Part shown: positions 25,501 to 37,022 of the stretch, in pieces | Position numbering within the stretch: position 1 is the first letter of the stretch | Layout of the letters: each line of letters begins with the position of its first letter | Origin: Arctopsyche grandis | Taxonomy: Eukaryota > Arthropoda > Insecta > Trichoptera > Hydropsychidae | Assembly (NCBI RefSeq): GCF_051622035.1 | Contig: NC_135364.1 | Span: 16,925,001-16,989,000 of the forward strand | Direction: 5' to 3' | DNA length: 64,000 nt | The notes under the pieces: generated by a model | What the model saw: only the letters and a program-made list of their open reading frames with translations | Databases searched by the model: none | Told to the model about the DNA's origin: nothing | Made by a program: the position numbers and the translations under genes

Positions 25501-28082
25501 TATGAGCATTTATAAGAATTGTAAATAGGTTTTTGAGCTCTTTTTCTTATTATGCTGTACATAAACATTAGAATAATATAATACTATGATTACTAACAAA
25601 ATTAAATTAAAATTGTAAAATAGAAAATGATCAGTAGATCAGTGCATTATAGCTTTCAAAATCTTTTCCATACGATAATTCAAAAGTTATCTCATTCTGT
25701 ATACGGTGAATACTTTCGTCAAACATAAATATATAATAAATATTTGTGAAATTCGACACGTTCACTTTCGACGCAGAACAGTGAGTACGCTCGAAATATA
25801 AATATTTAGGAAACACCGCGAGGGAAATAAACGGGACGTTGACAAAAGGTCGAAAGCGTCTCTTTGACGTGCCACTCAAATTTAAAATAATTCAGCCCCG
25901 CTTCATACAAATATGTACACAAAAGGATTTTAAAAATACTATTTTGAATTAATTTAGTACTGACCGTCCCTCATTGTTGAGCCGCTCTCCCCGGGAGCCA
26001 CTTCGGTAAATCCGTGCAGATAAATGACGGTTGGTAAATTTGGATTTAAATAGGATCCTTCGGGTAGCGGTCGGGATAACCACAATTGTTCCGCTTGGGC
26101 TGGATTTTGTCTGAAAATTTAGATGAAGACATTTTCATATTATGAAATTGTGTATGTATATTATTTTATTTGGTATTATTATATTTATGTATTCAATCTA
26201 TAAAACACCACAATCCGTAGCATCGGTGGTTCAGTGGTAGAATGCTCGCCTGCCACGCGGGCGGCCCGGGTTCGATTCCCGGCCGATGCAATCTCTTTTT
26301 GTCAATTTTATATTCATTTTTATTTTTCCCAATTTTAAATAAAATAAGGTAGTAAAGAATTAATTTGATTGATAAAAATAAAATAATATTTTATTTTTAA
26401 TTGTTATTATTTTTAACTATCATTAGTAATTAATAAAAATAATATTCTATTCAATGAAGAATGAAATTTGTGTAGTCGAAATTTACTTATAAAGTTTATA
26501 CAGATTTGGATTTCAAATATATATGTAGAAAAAATAAAAATGTTGTTTTTGACCAAAAGGAAATATCATTCTAGTGGTTTTACCCGGCTTCGCTAGGTAT
26601 TTGTAAAATAAACCACTTAACATGGCTAATCTAATAGTAAACGTTATATTTAATTGATTTGAATAGTTTTATTTTATTTGAATATTCATTTGTTTTTTTT
26701 TATTAAATTTAACGTCACGGATTCTACGAACCAAAACTTACATACAAAGTCTCTTTCGAAATTATATTGGTTTTGCGAAATTATTTGTACTATAAACTGC
26801 TTAAACATGGCTAATCTAATAGCAAACATTTCATTAAATTTATTTGAATAGTTTTATTTTATTTAAATTTATTTGGGTACTTTTATTTAAATTTATTTGA
26901 GTAGTTTTATTTAAATTTATTTGAGTAGTTTTATTTAAATTTATTTGAAGATTCTTTTTTTTATTAAATTTAACGTCACGGATTCTACGAATCAAAACTT
27001 ACATACATACAAAGTCACTTTCGAAATTATATATCCATATACATACTAGTTGTTTTACCCGGCTTCGCTCAGTATAATTTGTAATATAAACAGAGTAAAC
27101 ATGGCGAATCTAATAGTAAATATTGATTTTTTTTTTATTAAATTTATTTGAATCTAAAATAAAAATATAATATTCAACCAATTGAATTGTCATCATAGAA
27201 ACTTTGTTTTGTTTACGAAGTTCCTAACCAAAGATACTTACATACATACATATATACACAGTGGTGTCATCCCAATTTTGGAATAACGGGTTTCCAATTT
27301 TTTTTTTCATTAAAATTTATTTTAAAAATATGTATGTAAAAAAATACACATATTTTTTTCGTCCAAGGCACTTTTACATGAAAGTTCATTAAATTTTCAA
27401 GGTTTGTATCATTTTTGATAAAATTATATGAATTTTTAGATTAAATAACGGGTTTCCGGAAACTTTTGATTTTAACAATGGGTTTCCGGAAACCATTAGG
27501 GTGACACCACTGTATATACATACTTACATACAAAGTCTCTTTCGAAATTATATATTAGACTAGATAGAGAAGATATATGAACTATTTTTTCGATAGAAGA
27601 TCAAAACTATCGGTATTTGTTAAAACTTATTAATCACGAATTTAAGTGTGAAATAAAACGCCCATAAAATAAAATTTATAAATTTATAATTGATTTATTA
27701 AATTAAAAAAAGTTCAAAAAGTATTGGGGGGCCAACGGCAGGCGGTGTTCCCAAGCGGTCACCCATCCAAGTACTGACCGCGCCCAATGTTGCTTAACTT
27801 CGGTGATCGGACGAGAACCGGTGTATTCAACGTGGTATGGTCGTTGGCAAAAAGTTATACTGTAATAATTGCTAACTTCTAAGTTATTTTATTATTAATT
27901 TATATCAAAACAATACAAAATTATCCATACAACATAAAATAATATTGAAACCAAAATAATATGTATTCAAATGTTATATAACCTCGTGTATAGAAAAAAC
28001 CGCACATCCTTTTCATCGTTGATGGGACAACACTTCCAGCAATCTCCTTTTGGTAGCAATCTTAATTGAACCATAGAATTTC
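19507..28082 (-). CDS. Pancreatic-type (insect) lipase, partial, five exons seen
   Basis: Five minus-strand exons join in phase at GT-AG boundaries: 28082-27983, 26110-25965, 23487-23421, 23243-23056 and 19725-19507. The product is a secreted-lipase-family alpha/beta hydrolase, likely acting on neutral lipids or phospholipids. Visible in order: a Cys-rich GDCWKCCP stretch and RFFLYTRQNP; the oxyanion-side PTVIYLHGFTE; NIILVDWGAL; the nucleophile elbow GFSLGA (Ser) in exon 23243-23056; and GLDPAFPLY (catalytic Asp) at the start of exon 19725-19507, followed by FVDVIHTNAG, DVDFYPN and QPGC. The last exon ends at a GTAAGT donor. The exon with the catalytic His (usually a C-x-H motif after the lid) and the signal-peptide exon were not found, so the gene is incomplete at both ends here. 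Domain assignment is secure; substrate is not inferable. The intron 26111-27982 hosts Pol III genes. Confidence 0.88.
20815..21271. other. GC-richer island inside a lipase intron, unknown
   Basis: About 400 bp is clearly less AT-rich than the surrounding intron and is open in one plus frame (132 codons) and two minus frames. No domain, splice pair or repeat copy elsewhere in the window identifies it. It may be a fragment of a mobile element or a nested gene. Confidence 0.4.
21272..23000. other. AT-rich intron sequence
   Basis: Intron of the lipase gene. A copy of the GATAAAG-ended repeat family lies near 21430-21570. Otherwise only short ACATACATATGTATGT motifs and no gene. Confidence 0.5.
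24355..24403. repeat. Near-perfect 49-bp palindrome
   Basis: 24 nt (24355-24378, starting AAACAAGTTCTAAATTTAAC) are followed after a single C by their exact reverse complement (24380-24403). The resulting hairpin has a 24-bp stem and a one-base centre. It lies in the lipase intron between exons 23487-23421 and 26110-25965. Confidence 0.9.
24404..25964. other. AT-rich lipase intron sequence
   Basis: No gene is visible. The minus frame 25631-25879 has no support from splice sites in phase with the lipase exons. Confidence 0.45.
26220..26290 (+). tRNA. tRNA-Gly-GCC: tRNA-Gly (anticodon GCC)
   Basis: This is a 71-nt cloverleaf. Acceptor GCATCGG pairs with CCGATGC, with discriminator A. The anticodon loop CTGCCAC gives anticodon GCC. 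The A-box region is TGGTTCAGTGGTAG and the B box is GGGTTCGATTCCC. A CTTTTTG Pol III terminator follows within 10 bp. It sits in a lipase intron on the strand opposite to the lipase. Confidence 0.97.
26571..27560 (+). repeat. Three tandem copies of the TTTTACCCGGCTTCGCT repeat
   Basis: Copies start near 26571, 26775 and 27048. Each runs through CATGG(C/G)(T/G)AATCTAATAGTAAA, a T-rich TTTATTTGAATAG tract and, in most copies, CGTCACGGATTCTACGAA and AAAGTC(T/A)CTTTCGAAATTAT. Within the second copy a unit of about 24 bp (TTTATTTAAATTTATTTGAG..) is repeated about four times (26840-26950). The third copy is split by the hAT MITE at 27259-27512. A single further copy lies at 5261-5500. Confidence 0.65.
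27259..27512. mobile_element. hAT-type MITE with 8-bp target duplication
   Basis: The 254-bp element begins CAGTGGTGTCATCCC and ends GGTGACACCACTG, a near-perfect terminal inverted repeat. Identical 8-bp flanks TATATACA lie at 27251-27258 and 27513-27520, the target duplication length of hAT transposons. Internally GGGTTTCCGGAAAC-like motifs repeat. It interrupts a copy of the repeat family around it, which independently supports the boundaries. No coding capacity. Confidence 0.88.
27731..27848 (-). rRNA. 5S rRNA: 5S ribosomal RNA
   Basis: The minus strand reads GCCAACGACCATACCACGTT at its 5' end and closes with GCCTGCCGTTGGC, so the termini pair. The internal control region is present (AGTTAAGCAACATTGGGCGC and GGATGGGTGACCGC). 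Length is about 118 nt, normal for eukaryotic 5S. A CTTTTTG stretch just downstream on the minus strand fits Pol III termination. It lies in a lipase intron in the same orientation as the lipase. A single copy is seen; tandem 5S arrays are usual, so this may be a dispersed functional copy or a recent pseudogene, but no damage is visible. Confidence 0.95.
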
Positions 28083-28824
28083 CTGAAAACATAAACAAAG
28101 ACCATGACGAAGAGGATAATACCAAAACAAACATCAATTTTACACAGTTTGCATACATAATCACGATAAGTATAGGAAGCGCGAGATATTCCGTGATTAT
28201 GTTTTGTTTTTTTACCTAAATTGACAATGAATAAAACGGTCACGTTTTGAATTACCATGTGTATATATATTGTCCTATCAAAACAATATAAATAACCAAG
28301 ATGAATCAAATTATGTAGGTATGTTTGCAATATGCGACACGTGATACCTATAATAAGTGGGTTGTTTATTGATCGTTTTGCGAAATACGTAGTACATTGT
28401 AAATATTACAATTGATCGACATATTTTTCCAAAGCGATAAAATGTGTTGAACAATGCGGGTAAATTAACTCCATTGAGTACTTTTCAACACTAAAAGCGT
28501 GAGGAAATTAGATAAGTGTTTTTTTTTTGTTTTTTTTTTTCGGAAGGACAGATCATAAATTTATTTGAGTTAATGTGTGACCTTAGCGTGACAAGAAAAT
28601 GTACATATATGTGCTTAGAATTGTATGATAAAATACATTTGTTAGAATTGTTCTATATGCATATGTATGTAAGTACAGTTGACTAGTGAGTGCTGCGTGA
28701 CTGAAAGTATTGAGCATCTTCTAAAATATTTGTTGTTATTAATATATTTATATTATTGTATTTTATTTAATACATCAAAATACAAAAACTGTAAAATCAA
28801 AAAAGAAAAATGCAAAAAGGTGTT

Positions 28825-28896
28825 TTCCCGTACCGGGAATCGAACCCGAGCCTCCTGGGTGAAAGCCAGGTATCCTAGCCACTAGACCATACGGGA
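28825..28896 (-). tRNA. tRNA-Glu-TTC: tRNA-Glu (anticodon TTC)
   Basis: On the minus strand, acceptor TCCCGTA pairs with TACGGGA, with discriminator A. The anticodon loop CTTTCAC gives anticodon TTC. The A-box region is TGGTCTAGTGGCTAGGAT and the B box is GGGTTCGATTCCC. A CTTTTTG terminator follows within about 10 bp. It lies upstream of the first visible lipase exon. Confidence 0.96.
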
Positions 28897-29372
28897 TATA
28901 CGTGTTGCCGGTCGAATATACCTTCAAAAATATTTAATAAAACAAAACATAAAAGCAAAACATATTTATGTTTTTATTTTATATTACATTAAATTTATAT
29001 ACATATTTTAAAAAAGAACAAAACAAAATTTAAATTTATATTTATACGTATTATAAATATTTGAATTTTTCTTACGTACGTTTTTAATAGAAATAGAACC
29101 AAACACCAAGGCCTAAACAAAAAATCTCCAAAACGTCTATTAATCCAAACGTGTCAAAAGCATTTATTGTATTATATTATGATTAGATTAATATGTACAT
29201 ACATACCTACATATGTATATGAAAAAGATTCTATGTACGCAATTTCACATAAATAAAGCCAGGACAATAAAACAAGTCAATTAAGAATAATAACTTAAAT
29301 AAACAAACATTTACAGATGAATAAAGAGATTTAGACGTCCATTATTTCAATCCTGCATAATAGCGACCTGCT

Positions 29373-29572
29373 TTAACATCCGGTGATTCTTTCGCATTGT
29401 ATTTTCAATAGATGCAGTTGCAAATTGCACACACAAGTGCCAACGATGGGATCGGTATTTATTAGATAACATTGCGCAGACCGATCTTCTTCAATTGTGA
29501 GAATTTCTTTTTGTTCTAATGATTCTATTACCGATGGCGATTTCGTCAATCGTTTCATTCGGATATTTTGCA
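29373..29572 (-). other. Candidate terminal coding exon, unassigned
   Basis: A minus-strand frame opens directly after an acceptor-like TTTCCCAG (exon would begin at 29572) and ends at TAA (29373-29375). Codon composition looks coding (Glu, Lys, Ser-rich, with SVIESLEQKEILTIEEDRS). No domain is recognised. It could be the last exon of an upstream minus-strand gene. It cannot simply precede the lipase exons because it ends in a stop. Confidence 0.35.
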
Positions 29573-29579
29573 CTGGGAA

Positions 29580-30847
29580 ATAAAAGTAAAAACAGTAGAC
29601 CCAATATTAACTTTGGATACCTAGCTGTCAGTCACGCGAACTGGTGTTTATGCTACTTTTATCGAATTACATATACATAAGTAGAATTGATAGATTTTAA
29701 TACGGGCAATAATATGGTGGTATATTTAAAAGATCTTCAATAAATGATCTGGTGTCAAGGTGACGATCGAAAAATTGCATCGTATAGTTCGAGGTTCCAA
29801 TTTGAAAGTCCGGCGATCATCCAAGTCGTCAAATAACGAACAACTAATGATACAAAAAAAAACTGATTAAATTTCTGATAACCTGAGGTCGAACAAAAAT
29901 ATATAGATGACTCATATCTCATCAAGTGTTAACACTAATACTTGATTAATGTTTATGTCAATATGCGAAATATAAGCACCAACTTAAACGAAGGTCGGAT
30001 TGCAGAAAATGATGTACAAATCACTCGAAAGTTTTGCTGTAAAGAATTCACAGAAAATCAGATTTTAAGTGTGAAATTTTAAATTAAAATTGGCGCCTAA
30101 CCACTAACGGTTATTTTGTACCTTTTTTCAGTCTTAATGCGTTCAATATCGGTCAAACGCAATGCATTTTATATATTTTCAGATTGAAATTGTTGCACAT
30201 ACATATGAAGAATCAATTTACAATAAATCAAACTTATATAAATTAATTCACCGTTCGATCTCATTTATGACAATACAAAATTTACAAGTAGGTGATTAGA
30301 ATAGTATTTCAATATTTTTAATGTGTTTGAAGCAAATTAATCTCAGTCAGCTGGTAAGATGGTGGATGGTTATTAAATCTAGATCAACCGTCTCTTGAAA
30401 ATTTTGCCATTTTATTTAACTTAATTGTAGTGACGGATCTCATAAAATCGTCACCGTCCCCCCCCCCCCCTTTTCCGTGAATTCCTTAGAATGTGTTGAT
30501 TATTTATATACAAAATTGGCCATAGGCATCGCTTTGGAACAACCTGTCATGGCACCTACATATGGTAAAAATAAAAAGAAAATCGAAATATTACAATATA
30601 TTACAATTAGTTTGTAAATAGAAAGAACTCAACCTAGCCTCAATCAAAAAAAATATTTGTAATAATATGTAATAGTGTAATAAAAATACTTGAAATAATG
30701 TAATAATTGTAAAACATATTTGATAAACATATGTATGTACATAATTGAGATTTTTTTTAATTATTTCAATTTCCCCTTCTTTCGAGTACATATAAAATAA
30801 AAGTTTATTTGAAGCGTCGATGAATTATATAATATAATATTTGATAT
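29580..30847. other. AT-rich gene-free stretch
   Basis: No supported gene. A run of 11 or so C occurs near 30460. The frame 30591-30791 is low-complexity. Confidence 0.45.
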
Positions 30848-31995
30848 CATCATTATTTACACCCATTTACCATCCACTGCTGGATTAGGGCCTCTCCAAC
30901 ACGCTTTCCTTTTGTGCAGCTCTCATCCATCTCACCCCACATATGTATTTTACTAATTTCGTCTACCCATCTTCCCTGCGGTCTTCCATTTACGCTTTTG
31001 CAATCTCTCGGGTACCATTCTAGCACTTCTTTTGTCTACCTTTCACCCATTATTCTAACCACGTCGCCCGCCCATTACCATTTCAATCTCTTCATTCTAT
31101 CCACTATATCCACTGGCCTTGTCATATTTCTGACCCACGTATTCACCTTCCTATATTTCTTCATTATGAAAAACATACGGCGTTCCATACTTATTTTAGT
31201 GCATTGAACTTTGTGCAGCATCTCGGCGTTCAATGCCCAAGTTTCACATTCATACATCATCACTGGCAAAACACATTGATCGAAGGTCTTTTTCTTCGGG
31301 AAAGGTGGTATCTTCCTTTCACCCATTCTCTCGAGTACCATATATTTACCTTTACTTTATACCTTTGTTCTTAATTCTTCTAGCCACGTGACCCGCCCAT
31401 TGCCATTTGAATATCTTCATTAAGGTGACCATTCGTACTGTTTTTACCAGAACAGTACTGGTTTTTTGAGTATCTGTCCTGGTAAGTTAGATAAAACCAA
31501 TACACTTTTTTATCTAATAGATGAATTTAAATATACAAATCCTTCACAAAAAATGATGTATCGTACGAAAATATTGACAAATTAGTCAAATATTGTCTTT
31601 GTTTACCAGGAAAATATGTATCTGCCGAAGGACTTTTTTCTTCGATGAACAATATGTATGTGGTCCTGTGATAAAACACAATATTGAATGTTAAACTTTA
31701 AAATGTTTGCTAATCGATAAGGATAATTGCAACCAGTTCTGTGTAGAATTTTATGAGCATTAAAGACAATTAATTTTTATTTTGGCTTTTAATAATTAAT
31801 TGGAAGTATTTAGAAACAAACATTTTTTTTGATAAAATGTCGTGGTTAAGTAAATTTGAAATAAATGGTCACCTTACTCTTCATTCACTTCAATATATCA
31901 ACTACCCTTATCATACTTCCTCCATCACACCTCACCCACATATTATGTTCCTATCTCTGATCGTTATGCCGTGCGACAGCGTTCCATACTTATTT
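30848..31995 (-). mobile_element. RTE-like LINE 3' fragments split by a MITE (copy 3)
   Basis: The minus strand encodes a reverse-transcriptase C-terminal region: FDQCVLPVMMYECETWALN, then SMERRMF, KVNTWVRNMTRPVD and DRMKRLKW in one 88-codon frame (31075-31341), followed by a GATGAT-type tail near 30848. Beyond 31341 the copy continues in degraded form and is interrupted at 31423-31874 by a TA-flanked MITE, resuming to about 31995. The family is an RTE-type LINE widespread in insects; this copy is 5'-truncated and dead. Confidence 0.7.
31423..31874. mobile_element. TA-flanked MITE inside a LINE fragment
   Basis: The 452-bp element begins AGGTGACCATT and ends AATGGTCACCT (an 11-bp perfect inverted repeat), with TA on both sides (31421-31422 and 31875-31876). 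Removing it roughly restores the order of LINE motifs seen at 31075-31140. No transposase frame; probably mobilised by a Tc1/mariner-type transposase. Confidence 0.72.
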
Positions 31996-33704
31996 AATAT
32001 TTGGTATAGGGACATTTATCAAGGAATGAAATTCCCCTTCGGTCAACTTTTATATAGCTCTATTGCAAAATTAATCGATTTTTTTTTAATAAAAAAGAAG
32101 AGGAAAGTCAAAAAAATTATATATTTTTATTTTCAACTGCTATGTAATAAAACGAAATACAAAACACTGAATATACACTTACACGAATAATCTTTGCATT
32201 CAAAAATTATAGAACCTTTCTCAAATTAATAATCACATAGAAAGATAATACGTAAATAGAGGGAATAATGAGCATTGATTTACCTCTATGTAAAGTTCAT
32301 TTGAAAGTTTAGGTCCAGCCCTCTTTAAACACGCTTCGGATTGATATTTTAAAATGTCAAAAATGTTAATAGTGCGCGAATGCATTGAAATCACATTCGC
32401 TCCACTTTATAAAAGCGAAATGTCAGTTGTGTAAATGGTCAACATGTTGGCTGCTTAGAGTGCGAAACCGCGAATAATTGATATTTTTCAGTTCAAACTT
32501 TAATTCAATCATTTTTTACGTGCAAACGCTCAATTCGATTACGTGAAGTGAAACATTTCCGACTTCTAAATAGCCACTTGTAAATATTTACAGTTAATAA
32601 AACAATTTTCAATGTAATGTCAAAAGAATTGCAATTCTCAATTGGAAATGTGATGTCACCTCCGTAGAGTGCGGTTAAAAAAAAACAATATAAAAATACG
32701 ATTTCAGATATTTATTTTCAATATTATACTGGTGATAAGTATAAAACTTAAATGTGATGGTTTTGAGTAACTAAACTATGCAAACCTCAATTAGAACTTT
32801 AACAATTGATATTATCGATTCGCATAGTAGAAAGTTTATCGACCCAATTCACTTTCCCTTCTTTTACATCACATAAAAAAACGAAATATATTATTTTATC
32901 ACCTTGTGGTATTCGTATGTACTTGTGATAATGCAGAGAGCAGCTATGTAGTTTACTCCCAATTAGTAAGGTTGTGCAAATATAATAAAAACGAACAAAC
33001 ATATGTACTACTATTTAGCATATCGATATTGAAAATCGTCAAATCACGGCTAGTAGATCATGACTGACGATTCTTCGCACACATGCTGTGGATGAATTCG
33101 AACATTTAGAAGTTCACGGTATTACCGGTATTTTGCCGGTGATGAAAGATCTGCAGTACAAAACAGATCTTTGTTCCGCGATTTTTACTTAGAGCACGAG
33201 TGTAAATTAAATTAACACTGCGAGTCGCATACTCCTTTATAAACATATTCAAATAATTCACATTTTTCGTTTGTAATATTAAAAAAATCATGCTGCATTG
33301 ATATTTATAGAGTAAATATTATATTAATTTCATATTTTTTCCTTACACGTAGGTATACATACTTACTTACTATTGCGGTAACTTTATAAATATAGGTATA
33401 ACATTACATGACCATGACGTTTTAAATCGTCTGCATCGTGTACATGTTTGATGACTTTCATCTTTCTTGTTTGCCTTTAAAATTTTGCTTTACAAGGTTC
33501 AATGTCAAAATATGTCTGAGAAATCAGAATTTAAAGAGTTTACAGAATTACTTAAGTGAAAGTGACAATGATATTTTAATCTTCGCAGACTGGGAAGTGC
33601 TTAATCAAATAAGTACTGTGGAAATATATTTTTGACATAGGTCATCTGATTTATAAATAATCACTTTTTATGCATTTATTTTTGACATTGGCATTTTAAC
33701 GAAT
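31996..33704. other. AT-rich gene-free stretch
   Basis: No supported gene. A plus frame near 33510-33635 contains an acidic SLQNYLSESDNDILIFADWE stretch that might be an exon, but no splice partners were found. Confidence 0.4.
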
Positions 33705-34218
33705 TAAGGTTCGTTTATACGAATACAGCTCAAGCCGGCAACTGCACATAAACAGCATTACGAAAAATATTATTTAGTACATTATGTATAGACACACTTA
33801 TATGTTCCGTAATGTGTATGTGATGTAGCCGAAACAGCAGCAACCGACACGATCTATTCATATTATACATCAGTAAACATCACCGAAACGCAACGAGCAG
33901 AATTGTTTTTTTTTGGCGTTATAATGGCGAGTGCTGCCGCATACTAACGGAAGTGTTATACGAAATATATTCGAAAACGTCATGTTAAGACAATATTTAC
34001 TCTACGATACGACATTGCGCCTTTAATATAATGTATATACATATATGTAAGCCGTAATTGCCTTGCACTCGTACAAAATAAGTATGAGCGTGCTAAAAAG
34101 TAAGAAGAGGTATGTAAAAAGGAGCGGTGCTGTATAGCATGACCAGAATTAGTCTTTTCCGTGCAGTGTTGTGCCAAGCTGTTCACGCGCAGTGTTGGAT
34201 AATATAAATAAACCTTTA
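33705..34218. mobile_element. MITE, AAGGT-ended foldback family (copy 2)
   Basis: The left end TAAGGTTCGTTTATAC and inverted right end (AATAAACCTTTAT on the plus strand) frame about 514 bp. The internal motif order is shared with 9049-9473 (ACAGCTCAAGCCGGCAACTG, CATATGTTCCG-like, GACACGATCTATTCATATTA, AGTGTTGGATAATA). The open frame 33980-34228 minus is not conserved in the other copy. Confidence 0.6.
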
Positions 34219-35632
34219 TGTATAGCAAAATTTATCAGTGGTTCATATAAAGCCTAATATTTGACACGCATGACAAATCAAACGAATCACAATTTTCAGT
34301 TTAAATTGTAAATTTTAGTATGTATGCTTGTTCACAATTAATATTTCATAGTCGGAAATGAAAGCTTATTCTCATGTCATGAATAATGTTTCAAAACTTT
34401 TATCACATTAAATATAATGTCAAAATTACATTTAAATCGGTCAAACCCAATTGGATTGTATTGAATAGAATAAATTGTACAATTATATCATTAAAACTAG
34501 AGCAATTTCATTTGCTCGGTTTACAATATTTGAGTTGTATATGTATGTATGTATGTGCCAAACTTATTTACAAATTGAAAATCTGGTTTAACAAAATTAA
34601 TTGCACTTTCGTATCGTCAAATCGTCGCACAGACATGTTTTTTTTTATTATTATTACACTTCGTATCAAATTGTCAAATTTAGTGCAACTGCGTTACCCA
34701 ATCTATCACGTTGCACAATAACTATAATCATTATAGTTGAATTATAGCGGCGAAAAAATATAGAAAGATACAATTTTTCCTCACCTAATAATAGAGAAGA
34801 CACGTGACACACGGCTGCCGTAAAAAATAACACCATTTTGTCAAAAAAAACTTTAACTGGCATAGGCATAAAGAAAAAATTCAATTTAGCCTACACAGAG
34901 TATCGATTTGGCGCACTGAATTACAAAACGGTCAGTCACTGAATTAAACGACAAATTGTTATTAAACTAACTTCACACACTCACTGCAAGCACTTCTCAT
35001 TATTTCGCAACGCAAACAATAATATAAATGTTTTTTTTTACATAAACAAATGTTACAAAATTTATATTAGGTACACGTGGTCCACTTTTGATATTGTCGC
35101 CACATTTTGCGAATGATACACATACTCATTCTATAAAATGAAATGATAAAAAATCGATTTCGCACGTTCGTGTACCGGAGCGGTTAAAGGTAAAATGAAG
35201 AGATTTCGATTGCTGAGAATGCTGCCGGTTGAATTTCGAGTGAATTGTTTATTAAAATCGCTCTAGGGTACCCCCACCTAGTTCTCTAACAGTGGGGCGC
35301 AATTTCAGTTCATTTCCTAGTACATATGTACATTCGAGTCGAAGTTGCGAGTTCGTATCAAATTTTCAGCATTTCGGCATAAAGAGTTCATTTATCTGTA
35401 GGTCTGATTATTAAATATTAAATATATAAAAAGGATCCAACATAAATGAATAGTATTTTGAAAGCAATAACTTCACGATTTTATGTTGTATAAACTAACA
35501 ATAAATTTATGAATTTTCGCATGATCACAAAATTTGTTACTAGGTACATAGATAAAGTAAAAATGTGCCACAGAAAAAAAAATCGAATATCCTTGTATAT
35601 ATACATATGTATATATTGTATATCCTTGTATA
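34219..35632. other. AT-rich gene-free stretch
   Basis: No supported gene; frames at 34386-34884 lack domains. A copy of the GATAAAG-ended repeat lies at about 35510-35575. Confidence 0.45.
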
Positions 35633-36551
35633 TGTTACAGTCCAAGTGTACATTTCGTTTGTTCATACACTAACTAATCTGGCCAGTTTTTGTGTACACA
35701 AAAGAACAAATTGAATAGCGAACAAGCTTCTTCATGCATAAACTAGTAGGCATATGTTTAAGAATTCTCAATCGTATGTCCCATCCTCTTTGTATGTACA
35801 TATTTATACTTACCCTGAGATAAAATATTTTAAAAATAGACGTAAACGGGAGTTATAGCAACGTTGTAATGTGGTTTCCATGGGATTTCCCTTTTTAATA
35901 CTCAAAGGTGTCAACAGATCAAATGTTTTGACAGCTAAAATTTTCATACAATACCTGATGAGTGTATTTGATGATAGCTTTTGACTATTAACACTACTAA
36001 AACCAATTCTTGACACATCTGTTTTAAGTGAGATTAATTTTAACGTTAATGCCCGATTCACCAGATGCACAAATCTTTTTTATCCACCAATTTGTCAAAG
36101 CAACACCTCTTTCAATAGTGCAATCGTTCGTATATGCCGTATTTAAGATAGCTTAGATGATTGTCCTGACCTCTTTAGTGACTCTTTTAGTATTTTTAGG
36201 ACAAAGGTGAAGAAAATAATATGTGGTTGATTTGCTTCTTCACCCTTATAGTCTTTCTTTTTCTTTTTTACTTTATCTGTATCTTTTTCTTTATCTGTTT
36301 CTTTTCTTGTTTTTAAAATCTTGATGTTTTTGTAATTTTACTTTTTTATATCACCATGTGGTGCTCACTGTAAATGGAATATTATATTTTTATTTATGTT
36401 TATTATTATTTTTTATCTCATTATACAACTTTCTTTTTATATTTTATTCTGTATGTGTGCCTATTTAAATAAAATAAATAAATAGTTCGTGTACGAAGAA
36501 AAAAATATGTTCATAAATTCACTGGTATGAATACATACTTGGACTGTAACA
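35633..36551. mobile_element. TA-flanked MITE, Tc1/mariner-like ends (copy B)
   Basis: The left end TGTTACAGTCCAAGT matches the inverted right end (ACTTGGACTGTAACA) perfectly. TA dinucleotides flank both sides. It is about 919 bp, longer than copy A at 929-1385 but with the same ends and shared subterminal sequence. No transposase frame is present; the internal minus frame 35810-36070 has no recognised domain. Confidence 0.78.
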
Positions 36552-36829
36552 TAAACATTTGTTATACATAATTAGCTTTAAAAGATAAAATTTGCCCAGT
36601 AAAAATATTACTCTTTGGATATTTTGTGCAGTACTGCATACACCCAAAAATTATTAATGTTTATGTTTAAATATTTAAATTTTTATTTTTACCATGGCGT
36701 TATTGCTAGATTGTCCCAAGGTGACACTTATAGCCAATTTTGTACATATGTACTTTATATAAATTTATATATATGTATTATTATAAATTTAAATTTTAAA
36801 TTAAATTTAAATAATGATGACAAAAGAGG

Positions 36830-37022
36830 GTAGGTTGCCAATTTGGTAAAAAACATTTCAACAATTAAATCAGATAAATTGACAAAGTCTGAGAGGAAAC
36901 GATCGACCTGGGATCACATTTATAATAGGTTTGGCCAGCAGCAGTAGATCAGTGCCCGTGACCCCTCAGTTGTTAGCAATATACGCTAACCACTGAGCTG
37001 TTGAATATTGCTGGTTATAATT
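36830..37022 (-). mobile_element. tRNA-derived SINE (copy 2)
   Basis: Minus-strand copy. Its head is CAGCTCAGTGGTTAGCGTAT, then GAGGGGTCACGGG, a CGATCGTTTCCTCTCAGA block, CAATTTATCTGATTTAATTG and CAAATTGGCAACCTACCC. The B-box region is decayed in this copy. Order and spacing match copies at 18628 and 41430. Confidence 0.72.
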
